Assembly: GCF_023065955.2 (NCBI RefSeq)
Contig: NW_026622952.1
Span: 30,366,313 to 30,430,312 of the forward strand
Reading direction: 5' to 3'
Length of the DNA: 64,000 nt
DNA from: Ursus arctos
Lineage: Eukaryota > Chordata > Mammalia > Carnivora > Ursidae
Notes under the pieces: model-generated
Databases searched by the model: none
Seen by the model: the letters and a program-made list of their open reading frames with translations, nothing else
Told to the model about the DNA's origin: nothing
In this document: piece by piece, positions 22,249 to 33,100 of the stretch
Layout: each line of letters opens with the position of its first letter
Position numbering within the stretch: the stretch's first letter is position 1
Position numbers and translations under genes: made by a program

Positions 22249-22565
22249 GAACTAGGAAGATCGGTAGGGGAAGAAAGGGATAAAGAAAGGGGGGGTAATC
22301 AGAAGGGGGAATGAACCATGAGAGACTATGGACTCTGAGAAACAAACTGAGGACCTCAGAGGGGAGGGGGGTGGGGGAATGGGATAGACCGGTGATGGGT
22401 AGTAAGGAGGGCACGTATTGCATGGTGCACTGGGTGTTATACGCAACTAATGAATCATTGAGCTTTACATAGAAACCGGGGATGTACTGTATGGTGACTA
22501 ACACAATATAATAAAAAATCATTAAAAAATAAATAAATAAAATCATAGAAGTCTAAAAAAAAAAA
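21677..22565 (+). mobile_element. Young 5'-truncated L1: ORF2 C-terminus and full 3' UTR
   Basis: An 889-bp L1 insertion flanked by perfect 17-bp duplications, agaaaaataggtattgg (21660-21676 and 22566-22582). It holds the last 190 codons of ORF2, a 3' UTR with a polypurine G-rich tract (22361-22377) and the carnivore-type end 'gatgtactgtatggtgacta', then poly-A. Bases 22543-22554 (tcatagaagtct) sit between two A-rich stretches and may be a short 3' transduction. The perfect duplications and undamaged frame make it the youngest long element here. It lacks the promoter, ORF1, endonuclease and reverse-transcriptase core, so it cannot move by itself. Confidence 0.96.
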
Positions 22566-22582
22566 AGAAAAATAGGTATTGG

Positions 22583-24432
22583 TGCTATATTATGCACATT
22601 TGTGTATTTTTCAATAAATATTAAACACTAAGGGATTATATTAATAGATTTTAGAATGTAAACTAAAGATAAAGATAATTTTTAACAGATCCCCTGTTTT
22701 ATAATACTAAGATTACTAAACATAGGAAAACTATTTCAACATAATGCCTATAAATCTATACTGACCTGAAAAATACCACCAAGTGAGCTCCTTTTTATGT
22801 ATTAGGTTTTCCAAAGCCATTATTTTTGTTTGGGTATATATATATATTTCTTTTCTTTTCTCACTCCTTATTTATTTATTTATTGACAAATTAACCAAAT
22901 TAATAATAAAACCTAGCCTGGGCAATTTAAAAACACAAATCAAACCCAACGCATAACACACATCAAACTCAAGTGCTTACACACTGACTGTATTATTTCT
23001 TCTCCAGGTCCTCCTATGAATACCACAGCCCATTCCCCCCTTTTTTTTTTGTTCTTCAAAATGTGATTAAATCGGGTATCTTTCTCAGATTATCTATCAT
23101 TTCGTTTAAGCTTCATATTGAAACCAAAGGATGTGCCTACGCAAAAAGAAAAAAAAATGCCATGCTCCTATCTCTAGTTTAACCTCTCTTGTACCTTGAT
23201 ATTACAATTCTCCACTTCCTGGTTGGCTCTTGGATCCCTTCAGAATGTTTTGTAATGTTTTTCAGCTCTTCTACTTGTCTTCAGCAAAAAATGACCAAAT
23301 CACCAAAGCTGCCATTCTGGGAAGAAACACCAAATCTAGCCTCCTTTTGACATAACTGGCTGTATTTCGAGGCTCTGGATGCTGCGTCTCCTTCTTACAC
23401 GTGTTGGCTCCACTTGTGCATGGCCGTAGGATGCGCTCCTCCATCACCAGGTCCAAAACCAGACACAAATCCCATCCCCCTGGGGTAGCATCAGCTCCCA
23501 CTTCCTGGCTTTGATTTTTCTCCTTGTTTCTGTTCCCAAACAGAATTTCCCATTCTTTTTGAAGTTTCACCATGCACATGTTTCATTGTGTTTGTATTGA
23601 GAGGGGGACTTGCACGTGTCAGCTCAAGCTCTCATCAGAACGGAGCTTTGAAACTTGATTTCCATAGTATAAAGTCGGCCTTTTATTCCCTCCAGTATAG
23701 AAATGTATTCTGTCACTGGGTTTAAATTCATCTGCAATCCTGCCATAAATCATCAATTTTTCTTTAATTTTTAACTTTTTCTTCATGTTCTGTTAAATTT
23801 TAATTGGATCCTGTTGAATTTTCAACTCAACTTGATTTTCTCAGTGGGATCTTGGGGCTCTTATTATAGAAGCTATCTCTACGAGCATAGCATTAAAAAT
23901 GACAAATAAATTAAAAATTGTGTCCTGGACTCTGCAAAGAGTATTTCTAGAAATAGATTTTGTTTCTGAGTATTTATATAATACACTTTAAAATCTGGTT
24001 CTGCCATATATTTACCAATGACACCTGTTGTTTATTTTTTCTTTAAATATCTTCCTTGGCTAGCTAAGATTTCTCTCAAAGATTTATTAACTTGCAGCCT
24101 TGTCTGCACTCTTTATTTGGGGGATGGCTCCAAGTCCTCGTTAGTTCTGTAAATTCTCAGTTGCTTGATGTGCACAGCTCCTATCACATTCTCACCACTT
24201 AAAGAATCATGTCTGTTACTGTAACTCCAATTTAGAGATGTGGTCTTTCATTCATGGCCTAGTTTTCATATATTTTAAACATTTAAATATTAGTTCCAGC
24301 ATGAACCAAAACTAGGGTAGCCACTTTGCTTCAACCTTGCCTGTTTTACTTAAAATAAATTCTGCATTTCCAAGGATACTATAAAGTTCTCACAAGTAGA
24401 TTTCCATTTTAAGGAATATAGAATGAAGATTT
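22583..24432. other. Unclassified non-coding stretch
   Basis: No gene is supported. Low-complexity tatata and TTTCTTTTC lie at about 22838-22890. A less AT-rich part, 23180-23700, carries a 103-codon open frame on the minus strand (23271-23579). I recognise no domain in its product, and no start context or splice evidence supports it. Confidence 0.5.
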
Positions 24433-24626
24433 GGGGGCAGATCTCTGAGTGCTAAGTTAGTTAAGCACATTCAATTGACTCTTGATTTTGGCTCAGGTCA
24501 TGATCTCCGGGTGCTGGGATCCAACCCTCTGGGGCTCTGCGCTCAGTGGGGAGTCTGCTTGAGATTCTCTCTTTCCCTCTCCCTCTGCCCTCCACCCACT
24601 CTGGCTCATGTTTTCTCTCTCTAAAA
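24433..24626 (+). mobile_element. Diverged CAN-SINE
   Basis: Plus-strand SINE with 'ttggctcaggtcatgatctc', 'cagtggggagtctgcttgag' and a CT-rich 3' half. The head is degenerate ('ggggcagatctctgagtgct'). Its tail runs into the TA repeat and palindrome at 24625-24679, which probably grew from the A/T-rich tail. No clear target duplication is seen. Confidence 0.88.
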
Positions 24627-24679
24627 TATATATTTTATAACATATATATAATATATATATATATATTATATATATGTTA
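24625..24679. repeat. TA-rich repeat with 42-bp perfect palindrome
   Basis: Bases 24638-24679 are a perfect inverted repeat without a spacer, tested base by base from the centre between 24658 and 24659. The outer arms carry one C and one G (aacata... / ...tatgtt), so it is not a plain (AT)n run. Confidence 0.93.
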
Positions 24680-24818
24680 AAGGGGTGGTCTTTGTTTTTT
24701 GACTGAATTAAGGCTTAGAAACTACAAAATAGGTGTGAAGTCTTTAACCTCTTTTCAGAAATTCTCTTTTACAAGAAATAGACCTAAGATAAGCCACTGA
24801 GTGAATAGTATGGGTATG

Positions 24819-25369
24819 TGTATTGAAAGGAGGCAGAATTTGTCACCTCCAAGTATATCTCTTTGGTGTCAGGACTATTTTAGGCTGATTATTTTTAAGA
24901 AACAGCAGACACAGGAAAAGCTCTGAAAACTGAGTAGAAGTCACACTTTTGTAAGAGATATTTGCATTTATAAGGGGAATTTTCATTTTCAAGGGTGTCT
25001 CCTTCTCTGTACCTAGAAAAGAAGGTTGACTAAATCTCTAGAAACCTAAACAGTGCAGAAGGCAGCCACCTAAATCTGCATAACAAACTTACCCTTGTTT
25101 CTGTTTTTCCTGGCTTTCCCATAACTGGCTCCCTTCTCTCCACCATCTTCTTTTGTCTTTACCTGGAGATGGTAAGGTGGTGGCTTGGGCCATCTGGAGA
25201 TGTTACTCAGGTGTTACTCAGTTTTTTCTGTGTCTCTCCCATGTAGACAGAAGGTCTATATTTTACTAAACTTCTATTTGTTTTTCTCGTGTTAATCTGT
25301 CTTTTATTACAGGGGTTCTCAACCAAGAGCCTAGAAGAGGAGGGGGAAAATTATTTTTCCTCTCCTACA
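24819..25369 (+). mobile_element. ERV-type solo LTR
   Basis: Starts near tgtattgaaagg and ends with 'ttatttttcctctcctaca', giving TG...CA ends. The flanks gtatg (24814-24818) and gtata (25370-25374) match at four of five bases, which suits a retroviral target duplication. A 3' region with 'tttttctcgtgttaatctgt' and 'caagagcctagaagagg' matches the order in the minus-strand LTR at 8744-9190. No internal viral genes adjoin, so it is a solo LTR. Its exact family is unknown to me. Confidence 0.6.
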
Positions 25370-25512
25370 GTATAAATTAAGTTCATCTGCATTATAGAGT
25401 GTGGAGATCTTTAAAAATATGACACTATATAGTTTCCTAGTTAAGCTATTTAATAGCTCATGATTTTTCACATTTTTTGATTACCCCCGTAGTTACTTCA
25501 ACAACTTGGTAG

Positions 25513-25721
25513 GGATTCTTGGGTGGCTCAGGTGGTTGGGTGTCCAACGCTTGATTTCAGCTCAGGTCATAATCACAGGGTTGTGAGATTGAGCCAAGTT
25601 GGGTGTGGAGTCTGCTTGAGATTCTCTCTCTCCCTCTCCTCTTCCCTCCACTCCCCTCCCCATGTGCTCTATCTCTCTCTCTCCCAAGAATGAAATTAAA
25701 TAAATGAATAAATAAATAAAT
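25513..25721 (+). mobile_element. CAN-SINE
   Basis: Plus-strand SINE from 'ggattcttgggtggctcagg' to an (AAAT)n tail. Duplications are aacaacttggtag (25500-25512) and aacactttggtag (25722-25734), two differences. Confidence 0.92.
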
Positions 25722-25802
25722 AACACTTTGGTAGATGCTGTGTCAGGGATATTGGAACTTAATCCATTTTAAACAGAACCCTACCATTAAAAATAGTAAG
25801 AC

Positions 25803-26245
25803 TGGTTGAGTGCTCACTGTGTGCTAATCACTAAGGTAAATGCTTTAGAGACATTTTCTTATTGCATTTTTTTTTAAGATTTACTTATTTGGGAGAGAGA
25901 GAGAGAGAGAAAGCATAGTGGGGGCGGGGGGAGAAGAAGAGGGAGAGAGAATCCAAGCTGACTCCATGCTGAGCCTGGAACCCAATGAGGCTCCATCTCA
26001 GGAGCTGAGATCACAACCTGAGCTGAAACCAAGAGTCTGAAGCTTAACCAACTCTACCTAACCACCCCTCTTACTGCATTTTCAAAAGAGTCTTATTGGG
26101 TGGGTAGTTTCCAAACCTCTTTTTCCCTATGGGTAAATTGAGGAGTAGAGATGTTAGTAAGTTAATAGAATAAGTTAGTAGTAAGAAGTAGTAAGTTAAA
26201 CCTTCTGACTTCAAAAACTAGGATCTTAACAATGATGCTAAATTC
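25803..26245 (+). mobile_element. MIR SINE split by a CAN-SINE
   Basis: MIR-type sequence lies on both sides of the SINE. 'gagtgctcactgtgtgctaa' and 'taaatgctttagagacat' stand at 25808-25870. 'gggtgggtagtttccaaacc' and 'gggtaaattgaggagtagag' continue from about 26098. The second part also has a small gtaagttaatagaataagtta-like local repeat (about 26155-26205). The SINE at 25871-26068 interrupts it. Confidence 0.68.
25871..26068 (-). mobile_element. CAN-SINE inserted in MIR
   Basis: Minus-strand, diverged SINE with the gagagaga body and 'gagctgaaaccaagagtctg'. Duplications are tcttattgcatttt (25857-25870) and tcttactgcatttt (26069-26082), one mismatch. Confidence 0.92.
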
Positions 26246-27411
26246 CTGATGTTTAAAGACTATAGTATGAAGAACTGCAAGTTTATAGTAAGATAATTAA
26301 GATACGTAGCAACTGAATTATAGTAGGTATTTCTTAGATGTCAAGATTATTAGGAAAAATGTGCTTAGCTGAAATTACTGATAATCTTCCTATAGCATTT
26401 TTGGATACAATATATGTGTATATATTTGAATAATTATTTATTGATTCATAATTGGTCTTATTCAGATTTTTGACATTAATGCTAGTTCTAAAATAATATT
26501 AATATATACCTATAGGAAATTAAACTTTATATTAATTATTTTAATATTTAAATTGTGTAAGATGAGTGATTATTTAGGGTACGTATTCACTTATTTTGGT
26601 CATTTTTAAATGTATTTTTAGTATTTTTCGAAGAATTTTTTTGATATGGTCTTATTATTTTTTTTCGTTATAAAATTGGCTGCAATCTCTTTCAAAGTTG
26701 TATTTTTTGTTACTAACTTGAAATTTGGATACCTAAATGACTTATCTCTGTTATACCATAATATTTTTATTGGAGAAATCGTTCTTACAGAAAACTAAGA
26801 GATGATTCTGCTTAATGGAAACAATTTTAAATTCTAATATTCAATAGTAAATGGTGAATAGATTCTAACCCATAGCATTTCACAGTACTATCACGTTTTA
26901 ATTCTAATTACCTATATTCGATAAATATTTTCTCAGGACATACTCATCAAATAAAATATATAGTGTCCTTTGAATGTTTCATTAAATTTGGATGCTGCAT
27001 ATGGTGGGCCTTCTTAATTTTATTAATTTTATTCAATTCCAGGGCCTGATACATTTTTTTTCAATTAAACATGGTTTAGATAAAAAGATTCTTCTCACAT
27101 TTCCAACACTACACATTGCAACTTTAAAAATTCAGATTAAATCTTGCACATATTTTGAACTCTCATCATGTAATTTCTACAGTGTTTTCCTTGATTTTAT
27201 ATGCATATACCTCAATGTCTTTGTATGTCTGAGTCATATTTTGAAAAACTACAATCTGCTGAGATAGTCAAAGGCTGTCGTTTGGAGGACTTCACTGACT
27301 GAATGGTCTGATAAAAGCCTTCCAAACCATTTTGAACAAAATACAACCATAATTTAGTTGAATTATTTATTAAAAAAATCTACTACCCTTATCCCAAAAT
27401 TTGTAGGGAAG
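26246..27411. other. Very AT-rich non-coding stretch
   Basis: No gene or identifiable repeat is seen. An open frame at 26992-27267 (+) encodes a hydrophobic-looking translation typical of T-rich DNA, with no domain. Confidence 0.55.
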
Positions 27412-28314
27412 GGAAGGGCCTTAGAATAGCCAAAGCAATTCTGGAAAAGAAGAAAAAAGTAGGAGGAAATGCTACTGCACAAAGTTAAGAGTTATTATAT
27501 AGTTATAGTAATAAATGCAGTGTAGCCCTGGCTAAGACATGGGCATAAAGAGCAATGGAACAGATGGAGAACTTAGAAACAGGTGCATACAAACATGTCC
27601 AATTAATCTGTAACAAAGAAGTAAAAACAACTTAATGGAGGAGGAATAGCCTTTTTGACAAATGACTCTGGAGCAACTGGGCAACTCTAGGCAAAAGGGG
27701 GAAAAAACCTATCAAAATTCCAAATGGGCCAGCCTATTGATTTAAGTGTCAAAACAAAACAAAACAAAAAACCATAACACTGCAAGAAGAAAAGTAAAAG
27801 GGAGAGAATCTTTAGGGCCTAGCACTAGACCAAGATTTCTTGATACCAAAATTGTGACCAAGAAAAACTCATGTATACTATCTAATCAAAATTGAAGGAA
27901 AAACAAAACAAAACAAAAATATTTGCTCTCTGAAAACCGTCAAAACAGTTGAAAAGCCAAAAGCCAAATTACATGCTGCAAGAAATATTTGCAAACCACA
28001 TACCTGATAGAGGATTTGTATCTGGAATATGAAAGAAACCTCAAAACAGTAAAAATGAACAAAAGCCTTAAATAGATATGTCAACAAAAGCGTATATGGT
28101 GACACATATGGTCACTATCATTAGTCATTAGGAAAATGCATATTAAAACCACAATGCAACACCACTACACACCTGTCAGAATGGTTATCAGAGGTTAGGG
28201 ATGGGATGAAGGGTGAGTGTAACTAGCAAGGGGTACCAGGAGAGTATAGGTAGGTATTTTGATTGTGGCCATAACTATAGGAAGGTACTCATATGATGAT
28301 ACTGTACACACATT

Positions 28315-28361
<47 letters not shown>

Positions 28362-28585
28362 GATGAGTGCACATATAACTGAGAATCTAAATAAGCTGTA
28401 TTGATTCTATGGGTGTGAGTTTCCTGATTTTGATAATGTTGGTCTCAATTTCAATATTATTCTGTATTTATGCAAGAGTTAACTTTGGATAAGATCTGGC
28501 AAAGAGTATATAGGACATCACTATAATTTTTTTTTTTTTTGCAATTTTCTGTGACTCTATAATTAATTCTGAATGAAAGGCTAAA
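27412..28585 (+). mobile_element. Old L1 with internal deletion, includes 3' UTR
   Basis: Sense L1 ORF2 landmarks are 'aatagccaaagcaattctgg' (about 27425), 'aatagcctttttgacaaatg' (about 27646), 'ctgcaagaagaaaag' (about 27780) and 'aaaccacaatgcaacaccac' (about 28146). At about 28190 ('cagaatggttatcagaggtt') it jumps directly to 3' UTR sequence, so the ORF2 C-terminal part is missing. The 3' UTR continues with 'tttgattgtggccataact' and 'tttcctgattttgataatgt' (about 28421). It is heavily frame-broken. Confidence 0.82.
28315..28356. repeat. (CA)n microsatellite in L1 3' UTR
   Basis: About 20 ac units inside the old L1 3' UTR. Confidence 0.97.
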
Positions 28586-28843
28586 AATCATTTAACAGCC
28601 ATGACAAAAATAATCTAGTAACCTTTTTGGACACTGAAGTTGTTTATAATGAACATTGCTTTTATCAGGATGTTTGTTCAATCTAATGTTTTAATCTGTA
28701 GTTCACTGCAGAAGGAAACATCTATTGAAATGAATACATAATAGCATTTACAGTGTTGTCAAATGTTTTACTGTGATAGAATAAACTTCCCAAAGCTTTA
28801 CTTTAAATTTGTAACTTGAATTTAAAAAGGTATTACAGGAAAC

Positions 28844-28912
28844 ATCATATATATATATTTATCATATATATATATTTATATATATATGTGTATATATATA
28901 TATATATATTTG
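28844..28912. repeat. TA-rich repeat with 17-bp tandem unit
   Basis: The unit catatatatatatttat occurs twice in tandem (28846-28862, 28863-28879) and continues as (at)n with one gtg interruption. Confidence 0.93.
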
Positions 28913-29607
28913 CATTTAATGACACTGCAGTATCTGACCATGCATTCCTTCTGTAAAAGGACTTATGAACTATGTTGACATTTTATACATACACAAAAAC
29001 ACCTTTTTTTTAAAGTGAAATTAATTGAGAAGAACAGCTATGCTCCATAGCACAAGATGTTAAGCAATTTGCTTTGGGAGTAGTTTCTTAAAGTAACTAC
29101 GAATTTTTGAACTGGATCCTAATTTTTAATTTTTCATTTGATTTGTGTCTTCTGGTTTTCAAGCAGTGTTACTACCACTTAACTTCTCATTAAACATGGC
29201 TTTCTGTCTTTTTGAGCCCATTGCTTTCAAAAAATGTAGTGTAAAATTAAATAATATTTGTCAAATGGTAATATAAATCGTATACATTTTAAAAATTAGT
29301 AAATGACAAACCACTGTAGTAAGGATGCACAGCATATGAACTGAACATGATTTTCATATTGTTAACTGGTTGAAAAAAATATTAAAAGAATAGTATTTTG
29401 TGATATATGAAATTATAGAAAAAATCAAGTTTGAATGTCCATTCCATTTTTATTACAGATCTGTATAACAATAACATTGTATTCACCTAGTATTGTTATA
29501 TTTTGAATTTTGCCAATAATAATTTTGTGGAAACATGTTTTCTTTTTTGTTATATAAATGCCTACATAATATTCTTGATCCTGCCTCTTGACTCTCTCAG
29601 ACTAAAA
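28913..29607. other. AT-rich non-coding stretch
   Basis: No gene or classifiable repeat is seen. Confidence 0.6.
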
Positions 29608-29662
29608 TGTTTGCCATCTGGCCCTTCATACAAAAAACATGCCATTCCCTGACTTATGTCCT
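29608..29662 (-). mobile_element. Possible hAT-Charlie-type terminal fragment
   Basis: 'gccatctggcccttcataca' followed by 'aaaaacatgccattccctg' resembles the inverted terminal part of a mammalian hAT-type DNA transposon (consensus '...tctggccctttacagaaaa...'). The match is about 40 bases only and the partner end was not found. Confidence 0.3.
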
Positions 29663-31765
29663 CTTTACGCCAGGAATGTCAGCTCCTGTCTCCTGCTCCC
29701 GTAATTTTACACATTTATCACTCTCTCTACTGTCTAGAAACCTGGTTCATCATTCAGTCTTGAGCACAACTGTGGCACATCTGGCTGACACAGCAAATAG
29801 ACACCCAATAGCACCAAATGTTTCCCCCGTTGCCGGACCAGAAGGAATTAGATGTTCCTAGCTGCTAGTGTTCAAATACATATTTCCAAATCAGTAATTA
29901 CCCTGCATGCTGTCCTTGAAAGGGAGGTATTAGTTTGTTGTCTCTGTGAAAGACCAGGAGGAAAGAAAAGACAGGTTATCACTTTTTTTTTAATTCAATC
30001 ATCTGCTTAAAGAAAGAATCTGATTTATCCTGTGTCTGTCTCACCCACTACTGGGGAGACCACGGTGTAATCAGGAGCAAAAGTAGAAATATACCAAATG
30101 TTTTCTTAATTTCAGTAGTAGTGCTTTGTTAACTGGATGGAATGCTTGTACAAGAAAGGCATTCCCCCTGCTTACACAGATATGGTTCTTCATCTCGTTT
30201 ACTGAGAAGTCTGAATGTTCACCTTCCAAGGTCTGTGTACTTGCTCACTGAGGTCATCAAGAAGCCTGACTTCTCTACACTTAATTTGTCTCCACCCTTT
30301 CTAATTTTTATTTTTGCTCCCCCCTTCTTAATTTCTCTCTTGTTTTTGTGATCAAAGGATATTTGCTTTATCTCCAGAAATGATTTCTAGTTCCTAGAAA
30401 TGCTGAAGAAGGCAACTGTTTCTCCCCATGGAGTTTTCTCTCTTTATTAGGCATGTAGATCTCCCCCCAAGGATCTCTGCCAGGAAGTCATGCACACATC
30501 TGTAACAGATTAACACTTACAGCTTCAAGAGTGTCTGAATGTCAAGTGTTCTTAGCTGGGAATTTTTCTGATCCGAGCAAGATTAGGGTTCTTGTACCCA
30601 GAAAGCTCATGTGTTTTGGCAACTAGTGGTGCCTGCCATATCCACCCAGAATCTCTGCTTTACAAAGTACTTCCAGATGTTTATTTGAACATTTATCATA
30701 AGTATACTCTTGAAGAGTATTTATTTTTGAATTGAGGCAAAATACCTTTTCAGAACTCATTTGGGTATCATAATCATTAGAATTAAAATGGCATTTGCTG
30801 TAACATTCTTTATCAGCCATGACCATGGCTATTTTTTTTTGAGACTATTACGTATTATAAAAATACTGTAACCATAACATACCCACTCACCATTTCCAAG
30901 GGATTTCTGGGGTCAGGAAGAATATTTTTATTGTGACATCTCCTATTTCTTCTTTAAATTGTCTGCAGTCTCATGATAGTCCAATGGCTGACTACTTCAA
31001 TCGTTTTAAAATGCTTTCTTTTAACATGACTTCATTCAAAAGTAAATTCAATTCACTTCAATAACAACATAAAAAATAAGTAGAATGCTCCACAAATATA
31101 GCACTTCTTTTAATTATGTATTATAGATAAACAGAATTAAGACAATGATATATCACATGCATGGATCATGTATTTATCCTCAAGTATCCTGGGTCCATCC
31201 TCTTTGTTTTCAATTAGTGTTTATGTTTCTTTAGTCTATTTTTATATGGGATCCTCCTCTATTTCCTTTTTTCTTTTTTTTTTCTTTTTTAACTTTGAAA
31301 ATAAGTGGAGAACCTGGTTGTTTGCTCCATAGGTTTTCCATAGACTGCATTTTTCTTATTATATTGCCATCACTACTGTTTAACATGTTTTAGACTTCCC
31401 TTCATTTCTTGTAATTCTGTAGTCAAATCTTGAAGATTGAGCAGATTTTCAAGTTATTTTTGTAGGAATGCATAATAGAGGCTGTTGAATACTTTTATCT
31501 GGGGGCATATCATGCTTTTTTTGTCTTTTTTTGGTAATGCTATTAATCACTGATTAATTTTTGATTAATGGGTTATGAAAAAGTGATATTGTAATGATAT
31601 CTGAATTTTTTCATTCTTTCTTTGTTTATTATTTGGGATACTACTGGGAATATAATTATTTTCTTTCATTTGCCAGTTTTAAAAATAATGACTTGATTCT
31701 CTAATACCGTCCAGAGGTAATATTTTAGAATTATTTAGGAATTTATTAATTCAATTAATCTCTGT
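29663..31765. other. Unclassified non-coding stretch
   Basis: No gene is recognised. The part 30000-30660 is less AT-rich and more complex than its surroundings and free of SINEs. Its frames at 30142-30351 (+) and 30623-30826 (-) show no domain. T-rich simple sequence lies at about 31265-31292. Confidence 0.5.
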
Positions 31766-31965
31766 ACTTTCTTAATGATGTCCCAGTTTTCCATTCTCTG
31801 GCCAGAGGGAGCGTCTTTGGAGTTGGCATCTGTGTCCTTTTCTCCTACTCAGGAATTTTTTTATACTTTCTTTGCTTTCCAGTGTGACAAGATGTTCAGG
31901 TTCAACTGGTGTATTTCCTATCTCACACTTGCAACAAAAGATGCAACAACGAAAATCAATCAAAA
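31766..31965. mobile_element. Ancient interspersed repeat, family uncertain
   Basis: The run 'tgtcccagttttccattctc', 'tctggccagagggagcgtct', 'catctgtgtccttttctcc' and 'gacaagatgttcaggttcaa' follows a widespread old mammalian repeat that I remember from L1-lineage elements. I cannot name it or give its orientation with confidence. Confidence 0.4.
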
Positions 31966-32040
31966 TTAACCATATAATTTTATAATGAGAAAAATGAGAC
32001 CCAAAAGAGATTAACTGATGCCCAGTTGGAAATAACACTA
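31966..32040 (+). mobile_element. MIR core fragment
   Basis: 'attttataatgagaaaaatg' and 'agacccaaaagagattaac' followed by 'tgatgcccagttgga' match the MIR core order. Only about 70 bases can be aligned. Confidence 0.45.
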
Positions 32041-32619
32041 TTATGTTAATTACACTAGCAATATAGAATGTGAGTGATGTTTAGAGAGATTAAAAGGATG
32101 AAGATATTGAATTTGGTTGTGGAAGCTTTAATCTTGACTTGTTTGAAGAGCAGATCTCAGGAGAGAGATAAGGGGTGAATATATTGATTCATATAAATAA
32201 ATACTTAATTAAAAGAACTTCAAACGGAGAAGGTAGTAATATATGTTTGAAAATTATTCCAACTTTAATTCTGATACAATAAATTCCATTTAAGTCATCA
32301 TTAAAAGTTGTAACACTGAGGAGACAAGAATGGTTTTCTTGTGCTATTCATGGATCTGCTTTAATATCCTTCATGTAATCCTCAAGTTATTGATATAAAA
32401 GGATGAACGATATAAGCTCTGGACTTTATCCTTTTAAACACATTGTCAAAAAGAGGAAAATAGACTGTTTATTACAAAACAATATAGAAAACAAAATGGA
32501 CAGTAAGATTTCAGAAAAGAAAATTCTTAAGTAAATAGGTTTCTACATTCACCACTTGATTCCAAAAGCAGGGAAGATCAATATGTGTGGAAATACAATT
32601 TTGCAAACCATAATAATAT
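32041..32619. other. AT-rich non-coding stretch
   Basis: No gene or classifiable repeat is seen. Confidence 0.55.
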
Positions 32620-33100
32620 TCATATTTTAAACACTCCTTTTCCTAATATAATCTAGTGTGTGTTTAGTAAAGAAAATTTGGGGAATACATATAAGCTCAA
32701 ATTATAACATGCAGAGAAAACTGTTACCATCATGGTATCTTATTTTTATAAATGTATTAAAACAACAGTGAGATATCTCTAGAGATATGGCATTGTAATA
32801 TGCTATTTCACTCTGTATGTTGTTACATATATTTTATTGAGTATTCATCTTCCGCTAAATATTTTCTAACATTATTAATTTAATGTCTCTGTAGTATTTC
32901 TTCTTACAAATGTGATATATTCAGTTATTTCACTATTTTGGGACTTTCAAAGTGTTTCAAATTTTTTCATCATAATAAATATTGAATATCTATGTGGTTA
33001 ATTCTCTGCACACACTTAAAATTATTTTTTTATGACACATTTCTAGAAATGGTATCTGTAAAGCTAAAAAGATGTACTGGTAAATTGGCTTCCAAGTATT
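32620..33100 (-). mobile_element. Ancient LINE-like remnant, antisense
   Basis: The order 'gatatattcagttatttcac', 'tttcaaattttttcatcata', 'tgacacatttctagaaatgg' and 'ggtaaattggcttccaagt' follows the antisense of old L1-lineage sequence. Divergence is high, so orientation and family are tentative. Confidence 0.42.

Noticed and set aside
23271..23579. 103-codon open frame on the minus strand as a possible gene
   Set aside because: No domain or family is recognisable, no promoter, splice or polyadenylation context is evident, and frames of this length occur by chance in 64 kb. A protein search against carnivores would decide.
28844..28912. Regularly spaced short repeats as a CRISPR array
   Set aside because: These are TA microsatellite units without unique spacers, and the DNA is clearly mammalian.
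29608..29662. Complete DNA transposon at 29.6 kb
   Set aside because: Only one end-like fragment was seen. Without the opposite inverted repeat or a target duplication it stays a weak fragment call.
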